Shown one piece after another: positions 8,177 through 18,393 of a DNA stretch of 64,000 nt (position 1 is its first letter; each line of letters begins with the position of its first letter). The stretch is taken from positions 142,438-206,437 of the forward strand of contig NZ_JAJBTT010000001.1 in NCBI RefSeq assembly GCF_020860705.1, read 5' to 3'. A program made the position numbers and the translations under genes. This DNA is from Akkermansia sp. GTDB taxonomy: Bacteria > Verrucomicrobiota > Verrucomicrobiia > Verrucomicrobiales > Akkermansiaceae. Below the pieces are notes generated by a model that did not search any database, was not told where the DNA came from, and saw only the letters and a list, made by a program, of their open reading frames with translations.

Positions 8177-8635
8177 TCACCGGCTGAGGTCCTGCTGGAA
8201 CAGGACCTTGATGCCGCTGGAATTCAGCACGGTACGCCCGAAGTTGAGGTCGTCCACATGGAGCGCGACCAGGGAACCCTGCCTCCTGCATGGCAGAAGG
8301 GGGTACAGGAAGTTGACGTTCATTTCCGCGGCATACAGTACATCCAGGCATTTCTTGAGATCAGCGGGGCCATGGGGGAGAACCGCCACCAGAACCTCGG
8401 ATTCCGTGTAGCAGACGCCCTTTTCCAGAAAGATTTCGGACGTCCGTTCCGGATCGCTGACGATCAGGCGCGCAATGGTCGCCTCATGGCAGTCATGCAT
8501 GCTGAACCCCAGGCAGAAAATACCGTGCATGTCCAGCAGGCCGAGGAGGGCGGATAACGCCCCCACCCGGTTCTGGAGCATGATGGAATATTGCCTTATC
8601 GCATTGCCGGGAGCTTTGATGGATTCATCCTTCAT
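8177..8635 (-). CDS. ACT-domain protein
   Basis: A 152-residue cytoplasmic protein made of two ACT-like repeats: first RQYSIMLQNRVGALSALLGLLDMHGIFCLGFSM (about 14-46), and second in the GPADLKKCLDVLYAAEMNVNFLYPLL region (about 89-114). ACT domains bind amino acids and regulate amino-acid enzymes. There is no attached catalytic domain. It follows argD by 30 bp on the same strand, so the two probably share a transcript; a role in sensing an amino acid tied to arginine metabolism is plausible but unproven. Confidence 0.75.
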   Translation of the reverse strand: MKDESIKAPGNAIRQYSIMLQNRVGALSALLGLLDMHGIFCLGFSMHDCHEATIARLIVSDPERTSEIFLEKGVCYTESEVLVAVLPHGPADLKKCLDVLYAAEMNVNFLYPLLPCRRQGSLVALHVDDLNFGRTVLNSSGIKVLFQQDLSR

Positions 8636-8665
8636 GACAATAAAGCAAAAGGGGATTGGGTTACA

Positions 8666-9922
8666 CTATTTGACGTATGTCTTAAGCACGCGCTTGATGA
8701 TGGCAAGCGCCTGCTGAACTTCTTCTTCACTTACAGTCAGCGGAGGCAGCAGACGGACGGTTTCCGGCCCGGCGGGAACGGAAAGCAGGCCTTCCTGCCG
8801 CAGGGCTTCCACCACCACGGAGGCAATCGTCTTGCCTTCCGGCGCTTCCACCATCTCCGGGTTCAGGCCGATGCCCAGAAGAAGCCCCAGGCCGCGCACG
8901 CCCTGAATCACGGGCAGATTCCAGGATTCTATTTCCGCGCGGATTTCCGCTCCCAGCCGCCGCGCCCTTTCCGGAAGGTCCTGGGAAATGACTTCACGCA
9001 GCACGGCCAGCCCGACGGCAGTGCCGAGCGGATTGCCGCCATACGTGGAGCCATGGGAGCCGGGGTCCATGATGGAGGCAAGCTCCGTGCCCTGGTCATC
9101 GATGGCGCGGTCGGAAATCCAGAAACCGCCGATCGGGAAGCCGCCCCCCATCGCCTTGGCCCAGGAAACACCGTCCGGTTCCACCTCCGGAGCAACGGCG
9201 CGCCACCCCATGATGTTGCCACAGCGGCCGAAGCCGCACTGCACTTCATCCATCAGCAGCAGGAGATCATGCTCCCGGCACAATTGGACCAGGCCGCGCA
9301 GGAATTCCGGGGTCACGCAGTTGACGCCGCCTTCACCCTGGATGGTTTCCAGCATAAAAGCTACGGTTTCCGGCCGGATGGCTTCACGGGCCGTTTCCAG
9401 GTCATTGAAAGGCAAATGGCGGAACCCCGGCAGCATGGGGTCAAAGCCGATCTTGATTTTGTCCTGCCCCGTGGCGGACATGCTGCCCAGCGTTCTTCCG
9501 TGGAAGGATTTGTTGAACGTAAGCACTTCATACCGCGGCTTGCCGTCCGGCTGGGGCTTCCGGTGCCCGTAACGGCGCGCCACCTTGATCAGGCCGTCGT
9601 TGGATTCCGCGCCGCTGTTGGCAAAAAAGACCTTTCCCGGCCGCTCCACACACCGGGTCACGATGAATTCCGCCAGATCCGCCTGCTGGGGAATCTGGTA
9701 CAGGTTGGAGCAGTGCACCAGCGTGGCCGCCTGCTTCTGCAGGGCCTGCGTTACCACGGGATGGCAGTGCCCCAGCACGCAGGTGGCGATGCCGGCACAG
9801 AAGTCCAGATAGCACTTTCCCGCGCTGTCCCACAGGCGGGAGCCTTCTCCGCGAACGGCAGCCATGGGATAACGGCCATAAGTATGAAGTACGTACTGGT
9901 TAAGTTTTTCTTCTGTGTTCAT
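8666..9922 (-). CDS. argD: Acetylornithine/ornithine aminotransferase
   Basis: A 418-residue class III PLP aminotransferase that converts N-acetylglutamate semialdehyde to N-acetylornithine in arginine synthesis. Visible features: GSRLWDSAGKCYLDFCAGIATCVLGHCHP at the N-terminus, the substrate/PLP region FFANSGAESNDGLIK, LLLMDEVQCGFGRCG (PLP-contacting Asp), and the Schiff-base Lys in GVSWAKAMGGGFPIG near residue 255. Length is typical. Assignment to ArgD rather than a general omega-aminotransferase rests on overall pattern and the presence of argH at 57.5 kb. Probably co-transcribed with the ACT gene downstream. Confidence 0.88.
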   Translation of the reverse strand: MNTEEKLNQYVLHTYGRYPMAAVRGEGSRLWDSAGKCYLDFCAGIATCVLGHCHPVVTQALQKQAATLVHCSNLYQIPQQADLAEFIVTRCVERPGKVFFANSGAESNDGLIKVARRYGHRKPQPDGKPRYEVLTFNKSFHGRTLGSMSATGQDKIKIGFDPMLPGFRHLPFNDLETAREAIRPETVAFMLETIQGEGGVNCVTPEFLRGLVQLCREHDLLLLMDEVQCGFGRCGNIMGWRAVAPEVEPDGVSWAKAMGGGFPIGGFWISDRAIDDQGTELASIMDPGSHGSTYGGNPLGTAVGLAVLREVISQDLPERARRLGAEIRAEIESWNLPVIQGVRGLGLLLGIGLNPEMVEAPEGKTIASVVVEALRQEGLLSVPAGPETVRLLPPLTVSEEEVQQALAIIKRVLKTYVK

Positions 9923-10109
9923 AAGTTAAAGGGATACGGGTGTAGTTTGCTCTTCTGGCTTCGTCTGTAAATGATTTTTTTGGGAGGCACGTCATGATTC
10001 TCACATTTTATCCCGCAGGGCAGTCCCATCTCTATTCGGCGGCATTCCATTTTTCTTTTCTTTTATCATTTTGCCGTCAGAATGAATCAGAACCCAGCAT
10101 CAATCCATT

Positions 10110-10523
10110 ATGGCACATTTTTTCAATCCCAAAGGTTTTCTGGAGGAATTCAAGGCTTTCGCGCTGAAGGGAAACGTCATTGACCTGGCAGTGGCCGTCG
10201 TCATCGGCGGCGCGTTCAACAAGATCGTTTCCGTTTTCGTTTCCAGCATCATCACCCCCATCATCGGCTACCTCACCTCCGGAGTGAACCTGGCCTTCCT
10301 GACCCTGAAGCTGGGGGACGTGGAATTGAAATACGGAGAACTGCTCCAGGCAACCATTGACTTCATCATCATTGCCTTCTCCATCTTTGTAGCCATCAAG
10401 CTGATCGGCGTGATGAGGCGCAAGAGCGAAGAAACGCCGGCCGCCCCTGCGCCCAAACCGGATAACGTTGTCCTGCTGGAACAGATCCGGGACATCCTGC
10501 AAAAACAGGCGGACGCCAAATAA
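10110..10523 (+). CDS. mscL: Large-conductance mechanosensitive channel
   Basis: A 137-residue inner-membrane channel that opens under membrane tension during hypo-osmotic shock. The N-terminal FLEEFKAFALKGNVIDLAVAVVIGGAFNKIV (amphipathic helix plus TM1) is the diagnostic MscL block. TM2 is IDFIIIAFSIFVAIKLI, and the C-terminal helix is VVLLEQIRDILQKQ after an Ala/Pro linker. Length is normal for the family. Stands alone, about 190 bp from the divergent argD. Confidence 0.97.
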   Translation: MAHFFNPKGFLEEFKAFALKGNVIDLAVAVVIGGAFNKIVSVFVSSIITPIIGYLTSGVNLAFLTLKLGDVELKYGELLQATIDFIIIAFSIFVAIKLIGVMRRKSEETPAAPAPKPDNVVLLEQIRDILQKQADAK

Positions 10524-10613
10524 GCCGGACAACCCCGTTCACGCCGGTTCCTCCACGGAACCGGCACATTTTTCCTCTTTACTTGTTCCCTTACGGGCGG
10601 GAAAGTAGGCAGC

Positions 10614-11774
10614 ATGATTTCCCTGCTGCGCCCGCTGGCCTGTATCCTGCTGCTTGCTCCGTCCCTGCTTCCGGCGGCGGACTCCCAGCGCTTCGTTCTG
10701 GAACGTCCCCATCAAGTGACGGAAATCCCGGAGCCGGACCGGAACATCCCCGTCACCAGCGTGATCCTGATGATCGGGGACGGCATGGGCCTTCACCACC
10801 TTTCCGCGGCATGGACGGCCAACCGCGGCCATCTGTTCATGGAAAACTGCCCGGTGACGGGCATTGCCAAAACATGGTGCGCGGATAAGCTGGTCACGGA
10901 TTCCGCCGCCGCGGGCACCGCCATGGCCACGGGAACCAAGACTCTCTACAAGAGGGTGGCCGTATGTCCCCAAGGCAGCAAGCTGGATTCCCTGGTGGAC
11001 AAGGCGGCGGGCATGGGCAAATCCACCGGCGTCATCGTCACCTGCGAGCTGAATGACGCCACCCCGGCCTCCTTCTGCGCCAACAATAAAAACAGGTCTG
11101 ATTCCTACGGCATCATCGGGGATTATCCCCATTCCCGCGCCGACTTCATTTTTGGAGGCGGCGGCAAGTATTTTACGCAAAGGCCGGACGGCAGGGACAT
11201 GTTCAGGGAAATGGCGGCGCAGGGCTACCACGTAGCCCGCAGCTGGGAGGACGCCGCCGCGCTGCCGCCCGGGAAAACGCTCATCGTCGCCGCTCCCGGG
11301 AATCTGCCCCCTCCTTCTGCACGGGGAGACGTTCTCCGCCAGGCCACGCTGAAGGGATTGGAGAACCTTTCCCGGAATCCCAACGGTTTTTTCCTGATGG
11401 TGGAAGGCTCCAACATCGACAAGGCCGCCCACCGCAACAAGCTGGAAGAAATGATGGAGGAACTCCTTGATTTTGACCGGACTGCCGGCGCCGTGCTGGA
11501 CTGGGCTTCACGCCATCCCGGCACCCTCGTCGTCATTACGGCGGACCACAATACGGGAGCGTTTGCCCTTACGGGAGGCGACCGGGAGAAGGGAGAAATA
11601 ACCGCCCAATTCGGTTCCGGCAATCATGACGGCGTCATGGTGCCCGTTTACGCCTTTGGGGCGGGAAGCGGCGCATTCACCGGAATTTACGAAAATACGG
11701 ACATCTTCCGCAAGATCATGGAAGCCATGGAAAAAGGGACTTCCCAACCTGCGCCCGCGCACCGGGGCTCCTGA
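10614..11774 (+). CDS. Secreted alkaline phosphatase (PhoA family)
   Basis: A 386-residue phosphatase exported by a signal peptide (RPLACILLLAPSLLPAADS). It shows the PhoA-family metal and catalytic blocks: VILMIGDGMGLHH (first Asp ligand), VTDSAAAGTAMATGTKT with the nucleophilic Ser near residue 97, NIDKAAHRNKLEEMMEELLDFD, VITADHNTGAF with Asp-His ligands, and the late His in SGNHDGVMVPVYA. It hydrolyses phosphate monoesters in the periplasm or outside. No Pho regulator is nearby. It converges with the MFS gene with 28 bp between stops. Confidence 0.92.
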   Translation: MISLLRPLACILLLAPSLLPAADSQRFVLERPHQVTEIPEPDRNIPVTSVILMIGDGMGLHHLSAAWTANRGHLFMENCPVTGIAKTWCADKLVTDSAAAGTAMATGTKTLYKRVAVCPQGSKLDSLVDKAAGMGKSTGVIVTCELNDATPASFCANNKNRSDSYGIIGDYPHSRADFIFGGGGKYFTQRPDGRDMFREMAAQGYHVARSWEDAAALPPGKTLIVAAPGNLPPPSARGDVLRQATLKGLENLSRNPNGFFLMVEGSNIDKAAHRNKLEEMMEELLDFDRTAGAVLDWASRHPGTLVVITADHNTGAFALTGGDREKGEITAQFGSGNHDGVMVPVYAFGAGSGAFTGIYENTDIFRKIMEAMEKGTSQPAPAHRGS

Positions 11775-11802
11775 CCCTTCCCTTCCGTTTGCCCCTGGCC
11801 GG

Positions 11803-13002
11803 TTATGCCCCGGCCCTCCGCGGCCCATCCATATGCCGCGCCACCAGCCCGGCCCCGGCGGTAGCCAGGCCGCCTATCAGGAACACCGCCTGCGGACCGC
11901 CCGTGTTCATCCAGATCACGCCGCCCAGCACGCCGTAAGTGATGGAAGCCACATGATTAATGGCCAGTCCGGTATAAATGCTTGGCGTGATGTCCTCCGG
12001 CTTCTCGCAGATGCGGGCCACGTAAGTGCTGCGCGCCATGCCCAGGGCGAACAGCAGGTTATCCAGCACAAAACAGGCCGTCACCACTCCCACGGCCCAG
12101 TGCAGAGGCAGCAGCTCCGGCGCAAAGGCATACGCCAGGCACAGGAGGGACAGCGCGATGCTATCGAAAATCGTCACCTTCCTTTCCCCGTACCGCTTGA
12201 TGCTCCAGCCGATAAGAGGCTGCGTGACCAGCCCGATAATGCCGGCAATTAGCAGGGTTTTCCCGATATACCCCGGCGGCTGGCCCAGGGTGCTGACCAT
12301 CAGCCAGAAGCCAAAGGTCAGGTACAGCTGCTTGCGGATGCCGTGCAGAATTTCCAGCCCGTAGTAAACGGCGTACCTGCGCTTGAAGACGAAGCACTGC
12401 CGCCAACCCCGCCGCTGCGGAAATACAGGCGTTTTCACACGGCTCAGGAATAGGAACGCCAGCAGGCACACACCTCCCGTAACGAAAAAATCCACGGCAA
12501 AGGACTGGTTGAACTTCCACTTGATCCAGACGCACAACGCGCCCAGCAGAGCGGCGGCCGTTCCCAGCGCCTTCATCTGGCCCAGCCGCAGACTACGGTT
12601 TTCCGGACGCGCCGTATGAATGACAATGGTATCAATCATGCCCATCAGGATATGCTGCCCCAGGCTTACCGTCAGAATCCATGCGGACAGCACCCACAGG
12701 CTGGTTCCGGCGCTGCACAGGGCCAGCGCATACATTCCTCCGAACATCAACAGGCACGCCACCCCCGCCATGCGCACCTCATTGAACATGAAAAACAGGC
12801 TGACCACAAACAGGGACAGGATGCCCGGCAGTTCCCGGGGAAGTTCAATCAACCCGCGCATTTCCACGTCCAGATGCTGGGCGTCACGCAGAAAATTGCT
12901 GAAAATCAAATCATACACGCCACTTCCAAACTGGCCCAGAAAGAGAGCCAGCAGCACGAACACCATGGTCTTCCTGATAGGAGGGGAAGCGGCATCAGTC
13001 AT
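11803..13002 (-). CDS. Major facilitator superfamily transporter
   Basis: A 399-residue inner-membrane protein with about twelve hydrophobic segments in two six-helix halves separated by a basic loop (RVKTPVFPQRRGWRQCFVFKRRY, about residues 190-215). The N-terminal half carries GSGVYDLIFSNFLRD, and the second half GLVTQPLIGWSIKRYGERK, an MFS loop-like motif. Substrate cannot be inferred. It is monocistronic and divergent from the GH20 gene (128 bp between starts), which allows import of released sugar as one possibility. Confidence 0.8.
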   Translation of the reverse strand: MTDAASPPIRKTMVFVLLALFLGQFGSGVYDLIFSNFLRDAQHLDVEMRGLIELPRELPGILSLFVVSLFFMFNEVRMAGVACLLMFGGMYALALCSAGTSLWVLSAWILTVSLGQHILMGMIDTIVIHTARPENRSLRLGQMKALGTAAALLGALCVWIKWKFNQSFAVDFFVTGGVCLLAFLFLSRVKTPVFPQRRGWRQCFVFKRRYAVYYGLEILHGIRKQLYLTFGFWLMVSTLGQPPGYIGKTLLIAGIIGLVTQPLIGWSIKRYGERKVTIFDSIALSLLCLAYAFAPELLPLHWAVGVVTACFVLDNLLFALGMARSTYVARICEKPEDITPSIYTGLAINHVASITYGVLGGVIWMNTGGPQAVFLIGGLATAGAGLVARHMDGPRRAGA

Positions 13003-13004
13003 AG

Positions 13005-14780
<1,776 letters not shown>

Positions 14781-14858
14781 ATACTGGCAGGAGCGTCCTT
14801 CCGGAGGCCGCATTATGGGCTAGCCAACCTTCGCGAAAACCATTACATTGGCGGCATT

Positions 14859-16007
14859 ATGAATTTGGAACTGCTTCGTCAGATTTGCGTGACTCCGGGC
14901 GCTCCGGGGTTTGAAGACAAAATCCGTGATTTCATCATTCAGGAAGTGGCCCCGCTGGTGGACGCCGTGCGCGTGGACAACATGGGCAGCGTGATTGCCA
15001 TTGTGGAAGGCAAGGATACGGAAAAAACCATGATGGCCGCCGCCCACATGGATGAAATCGGCTTCATGGTCCGTCATATCGACGACAAGGGGTTTATCAA
15101 ATTCCTGCCCCTGGGCGGCTTTGACGCCAAGACGCTGACGGCCCAGCGCGTCATCGTTCACGGCAAAAAAGACCTTATTGGCGTCATGGGCGTCAAGCCC
15201 ATTCACGTGATGTCCCCTGCGGAACGCACCAAGCTGCCGGAAGTGACCGATTTCTTCATCGACCTGGGCATGAGCAAGGAGGAAGTGGAAAAATACGTTT
15301 CCGTGGGCGACTCCGTCACCCGCGAACGGGACCTGGTGGAAATGGGAAACTGCGTGAACGTCAAGTCCCTGGACAACCGCGCCGGATGCTACGTACTGGT
15401 TGAAGCCCTCCGTGCCATCAAGGCTTCCAAAAAGAAGCCCTCCTGCAACTTCGTGGCCGCATTCACCGTCCAGGAGGAAGTGGGGCTGAGAGGCGCCCAG
15501 GCCGGCACGCTGGACATCCAGCCGGATTTCTCCATCGCCCTGGACGTCACCATCGCCTGTGACATTCCCGGCACGCCGGCCCATGACCAGGTTTCCCAGC
15601 TGGGCGGAGGAGCCGCCATCAAGCTGTATGACGGTTCCGTCATTGCGGACCGCCGCATGGTGAAATTCATGAAGGCCATGGCGGACGCCCACAAGATCAA
15701 ATGGCAGACGGAAATGCTGCCGGCGGGCGGCACGGATGCCGGCGCCATGCAGAAATTCGTTCCGGGCGGCTCTATTGCAGGCGCCATCTCCGTTCCCACC
15801 CGCAATGTGCACCAGGTGATTGAAATGGCGAACAAGGATGACCTGGACGCCTCCGTAGCGCTCCTGACCGCCTGCGCCATGAACGTGGACAAATGGGACT
15901 GGTCCTGGAACTCCGTCAATGAATGCCCTGTGGAAAAACCCGCCAAGGCATCCAAAGCGGCAGCCAAGCCGGCCAAAGCCGCCGCCAAGAAGAAAAAGGC
16001 CAAATAA
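14859..16007 (+). CDS. M42-family metallo-aminopeptidase with Lys/Ala tail
   Basis: A 382-residue cytoplasmic peptidase of the FrvX/TET family, which forms large tetrahedral assemblies that trim peptides. Metal ligands and catalytic residues are visible: AHMDEIGFMV, LDNRAGCYVLVEAL, the catalytic Glu in VQEEVGLRGAQ, ALDVTIACD, and the last His in PTRNVHQVIEM. The final ~28 residues form a low-complexity KPAKASKAAAKPAKAAAKKK extension not seen in typical M42 enzymes, reminiscent of histone-H1-like tails. It begins 78 bp after GH20 on the same strand. A hairpin without a T run lies downstream. Confidence 0.88.
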   Translation: MNLELLRQICVTPGAPGFEDKIRDFIIQEVAPLVDAVRVDNMGSVIAIVEGKDTEKTMMAAAHMDEIGFMVRHIDDKGFIKFLPLGGFDAKTLTAQRVIVHGKKDLIGVMGVKPIHVMSPAERTKLPEVTDFFIDLGMSKEEVEKYVSVGDSVTRERDLVEMGNCVNVKSLDNRAGCYVLVEALRAIKASKKKPSCNFVAAFTVQEEVGLRGAQAGTLDIQPDFSIALDVTIACDIPGTPAHDQVSQLGGGAAIKLYDGSVIADRRMVKFMKAMADAHKIKWQTEMLPAGGTDAGAMQKFVPGGSIAGAISVPTRNVHQVIEMANKDDLDASVALLTACAMNVDKWDWSWNSVNECPVEKPAKASKAAAKPAKAAAKKKKAK

Positions 16008-16037
16008 AAAGCCTCAATATTTCTTCACCACCATCTC

Positions 16038-16068
16038 GCAGGCCGCACCGGAAACGGAGGCGGCCTGC
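16038..16068 (+). terminator. Hairpin downstream of M42 peptidase gene
   Basis: GCAGGCCGC (16038-16046) and GCGGCCTGC (16060-16068) are perfect 9-bp inverted arms with a 13-base loop, 30 bp past the stop. No U-run follows, so it may be an mRNA-stabilising or Rho-associated structure rather than an intrinsic terminator. Confidence 0.4.
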
Positions 16069-16189
16069 CTGTTGTTGAATGCTTCAAGCGTTCCGCAATA
16101 CGCCGGGTACACCGTTGCCGTGTCCCGGCAGGAAAGGCCGCAGTAACCTGCGACGCTCCCCGGAGTTTTTTTCAGGACAATCCGGGCAT

Positions 16190-16224
16190 AAAAAATCCTC
16201 CGGCATCCAGAGAATGCCGGAGGA
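16190..16224 (-). terminator. Intrinsic terminator after the Ala/Pro-rich secreted protein gene
   Basis: On the minus strand a perfect 11-bp stem, TCCTCCGGCAT with ATGCCGGAGGA and a 7-base loop, is followed by a run of six T (16190-16195). It begins 22 bp beyond the stop of the minus-strand gene ending at 16247. Confidence 0.88.
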
Positions 16225-16246
16225 GAATCAATTCTGAAAAAGAAAG

Positions 16247-16810
16247 TTACTTGGCGGCGGGAGCGGGAGCTTCCTTCGGGGCCGGAGCAGGAGCGGGAGC
16301 CGGGGCGGCGTCCACTTCCACTTCTTCTTCCTCCACTTCAACGCCTTCTTCCGGGCCGGAAGCTCCGGTCTGTTTCATGGCGTCCTTCAGAGCCTGGCTT
16401 CCAAAGAAGTCGGCCTGCTGCAAACGCTGCATATCGGTCATCATGCCCATGAAAATGGGCAGGAGTTCAGCCTGGCGCGCCTGCATGGCGGCATCCATTT
16501 CAGCCTGGACCTTCTGGGCGCTCTTGGAAAGGGCTTCACCCTTTTCATTGATCTTGGCCATCTTTTCAGCGGCCGCGTCTGCGGTGGCCTTGTCCTTCAC
16601 CGTGCTGAGCGTGGCGGACATTTCCTTCATCAAAGCCAGCATCTGGTCAGCGGCTTCCTTCGCTTCCTTGGAAACTTCAGTGGCCGGCGCAGCGGGCGCG
16701 GCAGGGGTTTCAGCGGCGGGGGCGGGTGCCGGAGCCGGGGCATCCTGAGCGGAAGCCATACCTGCAAATGCCAGGGCACATGCCGAACTAATTGTTACAA
16801 TGCTCTTCAT
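16247..16810 (-). CDS. Secreted Ala/Pro-rich coiled-coil protein
   Basis: A 187-residue protein starting at MKSIVTISSACALAFAGMASA, a signal peptide. The mature protein has three parts: an Ala/Pro-rich N-terminal linker (DAPAPAPAPAAETPAAPAAP); a helical, Met-rich centre with heptad character (EAADQMLALMKEMSATLSTVKDKATADAAAEK and following); and an acidic stretch (EEGVEVEEEEVEVD) before a second Pro/Ala tail. I recognise no family. Such architecture suggests a periplasmic or envelope-spanning structural protein. It has its own terminator. A start nine codons upstream is possible but would spoil the signal peptide. Confidence 0.7.
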   Translation of the reverse strand: MKSIVTISSACALAFAGMASAQDAPAPAPAPAAETPAAPAAPATEVSKEAKEAADQMLALMKEMSATLSTVKDKATADAAAEKMAKINEKGEALSKSAQKVQAEMDAAMQARQAELLPIFMGMMTDMQRLQQADFFGSQALKDAMKQTGASGPEEGVEVEEEEVEVDAAPAPAPAPAPKEAPAPAAK

Positions 16811-16928
16811 AACGTTTCCCTTGTACAGGTTCACCATGCACGCGTCAATGACTCATTGTGTAACGAATCCCCGTGATGCCGCAGAAAGAGGAATTTGCCT
16901 TTTTTCTTCCCTGGAAGGATTTTTTCAG

Positions 16929-16956
16929 TTGCATCTTTTTAGAATTATTATAAATT
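16929..16956 (+). promoter_or_regulatory. Possible promoter of the rubrerythrin gene
   Basis: TTGCAT (16929-16934) and TAAATT (16951-16956) are 16 bp apart in an AT-rich patch. The -10-like hexamer ends only 8 bases before the ATG at 16965, and no Shine-Dalgarno is visible, so the transcript could be leaderless or nearly so. Confidence 0.35.
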
Positions 16957-16964
16957 ATCTCCCG

Positions 16965-17513
16965 ATGACTAAAACCATAGAAAACTTGAAAGCCGCCATT
17001 ACGGGCGAAAGCACCGCCTCCGCCACTTACGCGGCCTATGCCGCCAAAGCCGCCCAGGAAGGGCAGCCCCTCATTCAGAAATTGTTTGAAGCCGCTTCCA
17101 AGGCTGAATCCGTACACGCCGCCAACCATAACAAGGTGCTGGAAAAACTGGGAGCCACCATGGACCCCATTGACATCCAGATTCACGTGGGAACCACCGC
17201 GGAAAACCTGAAAGCCGCCATTGCCGGAGAAACCCATGAATTTGAAAGCATGTATCCGGAATTCATCGCCGTGGCGGAAGAAGAAGGCCAGAAGGCCGCC
17301 GTCCGTTCCTTCACGTGGGCCACGGAAGCGGAAAAGGAACATGCCGATTTTTATTCCGCCGCCCTCCAGGCGCTGGAAAGCGGAGACACCAGCGCGCTGC
17401 CCAAGCAGTACTGGATCTGCCTGGTTTGCGGGGATACCTTCAAATCCCTGGAAGGCGTGGACGCCTGCCCCCTCTGCGGGACCAAGGCTGAAAAATTCCT
17501 CGTCATTGGATAA
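16965..17513 (+). CDS. rbr: Rubrerythrin
   Basis: A 182-residue non-haem iron protein that reduces hydrogen peroxide, protecting anaerobes. The N-terminal ferritin-like four-helix domain has two iron-ligand repeats: LKAAITGESTASATYAAYAAKA with a later SVHAANHN, and LKAAIAGETHEFESMYPEF with EAEKEHADFYSAAL. The C-terminal rubredoxin domain binds one iron through two CxxC pairs (WICLVCGDTF and ACPLCGTKAEKF). The ATG at 16965 gives the canonical N-terminus; the frame is open further upstream but that part is not rubrerythrin-like. A strong terminator follows. Confidence 0.95.
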   Translation: MTKTIENLKAAITGESTASATYAAYAAKAAQEGQPLIQKLFEAASKAESVHAANHNKVLEKLGATMDPIDIQIHVGTTAENLKAAIAGETHEFESMYPEFIAVAEEEGQKAAVRSFTWATEAEKEHADFYSAALQALESGDTSALPKQYWICLVCGDTFKSLEGVDACPLCGTKAEKFLVIG

Positions 17514-17554
17514 ACTCCGCCTGAGCACCGGAGGCCAGTCCATGGCACATCAAG

Positions 17555-17583
17555 CCGCCCGGAACATTCCGGGCGGTTTTTTT
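17555..17583 (+). terminator. Intrinsic terminator after rubrerythrin
   Basis: CCGCCCGGAA (17555-17564) and TTCCGGGCGG (17567-17576) form a perfect 10-bp stem, followed by seven T. It sits 41 bp after the stop codon. Confidence 0.92.
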
Positions 17584-17673
17584 ACGTTTCAAAAGCTGCC
17601 GTCACCCGCAGAAAGGCCCCATGGAAGAAGTTTTACCTGCCCTCCGCTTCCGTACCATCCTGGAAACAGCGCT

Positions 17674-18093
17674 TTAAAGGGTATCCCGATCTTTTTCCAG
17701 GCCTTCGGATTTTTCCGGACTCCCTCCCGGCCGCGTTGTTCTGGTTTCCTCTCCCACGTGCATCCGGGGCCGTCCTGAACGTTCAATCAGGTTAACTCTC
17801 TTCTTGTTATACATCAAATACATGCATTCTGCTTCAACTACGCCGCAGGCGAGCGCCCCGACTAAAATCATGGTGACGCCGAATCCGACGGATTTTCTGC
17901 ATAAGGCGACTACGGAGCAGGCAAGGGAAGCCACCGCCAGCAGAACACCGGCTATGCCCAGCACCATTCCGGGAACAAACCCAAGGTCGGAAGCCGCAGC
18001 AAACCACGGCAATGTCACAGCCGCCACCACGCAAATGCAGGCCGCCGCCTTCACAGCCCGGAGACATTGCAACACAACGGATTGATTCTCCAT
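17674..18093 (-). CDS. Small integral membrane protein, unknown function
   Basis: About 139 residues from MENQSVVLQCLRAVKAAA at 18093; the frame is open to 18219, but the upstream part is not membrane-like and lacks an RBS. Three hydrophobic helices: AAACICVVAAVTLPWFAAA, GFVPGMVLGIAGVLLAVASLACSVVALC, and GFGVTMILVGALACGVVEAECMYLMY. The tail after residue 95 is basic and hydrophilic. Cys residues are unusually frequent within the helices. No family recognised. Confidence 0.5.
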   Translation of the reverse strand: MENQSVVLQCLRAVKAAACICVVAAVTLPWFAAASDLGFVPGMVLGIAGVLLAVASLACSVVALCRKSVGFGVTMILVGALACGVVEAECMYLMYNKKRVNLIERSGRPRMHVGEETRTTRPGGSPEKSEGLEKDRDTL

Positions 18094-18393
18094 AATTTCT
18101 CTATACTCTCCGGGAACAGTACTTGTCAATCGCAACGGGAATCCCCTTTCCTTTTCCGTCAAAGCCCCATGGCGGGAGAAGACGACCCCGTTCACCATGG
18201 TCATCCGCCTGCGGGTCATCCATATCCGGATTTCCTTCTCATCTCCCCTCCTCCTCTCCCTATCAGCACGGGCATTTCAGATACGGTTTCCCCTTCATGA
18301 AGAGGCGTTCCGTCACATTCTGCTTGAGCATCACTGTGAAACCCTTACAATGGCTTCCCCTTCAAGCAGGAAGAAATTCTCTCCTTCTTTGCG

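Noticed and set aside
8591..9970. 459-codon plus-strand frame opposite argD
   Set aside because: Shadow of the clearly conserved argD; composition and lack of motifs argue against coding.
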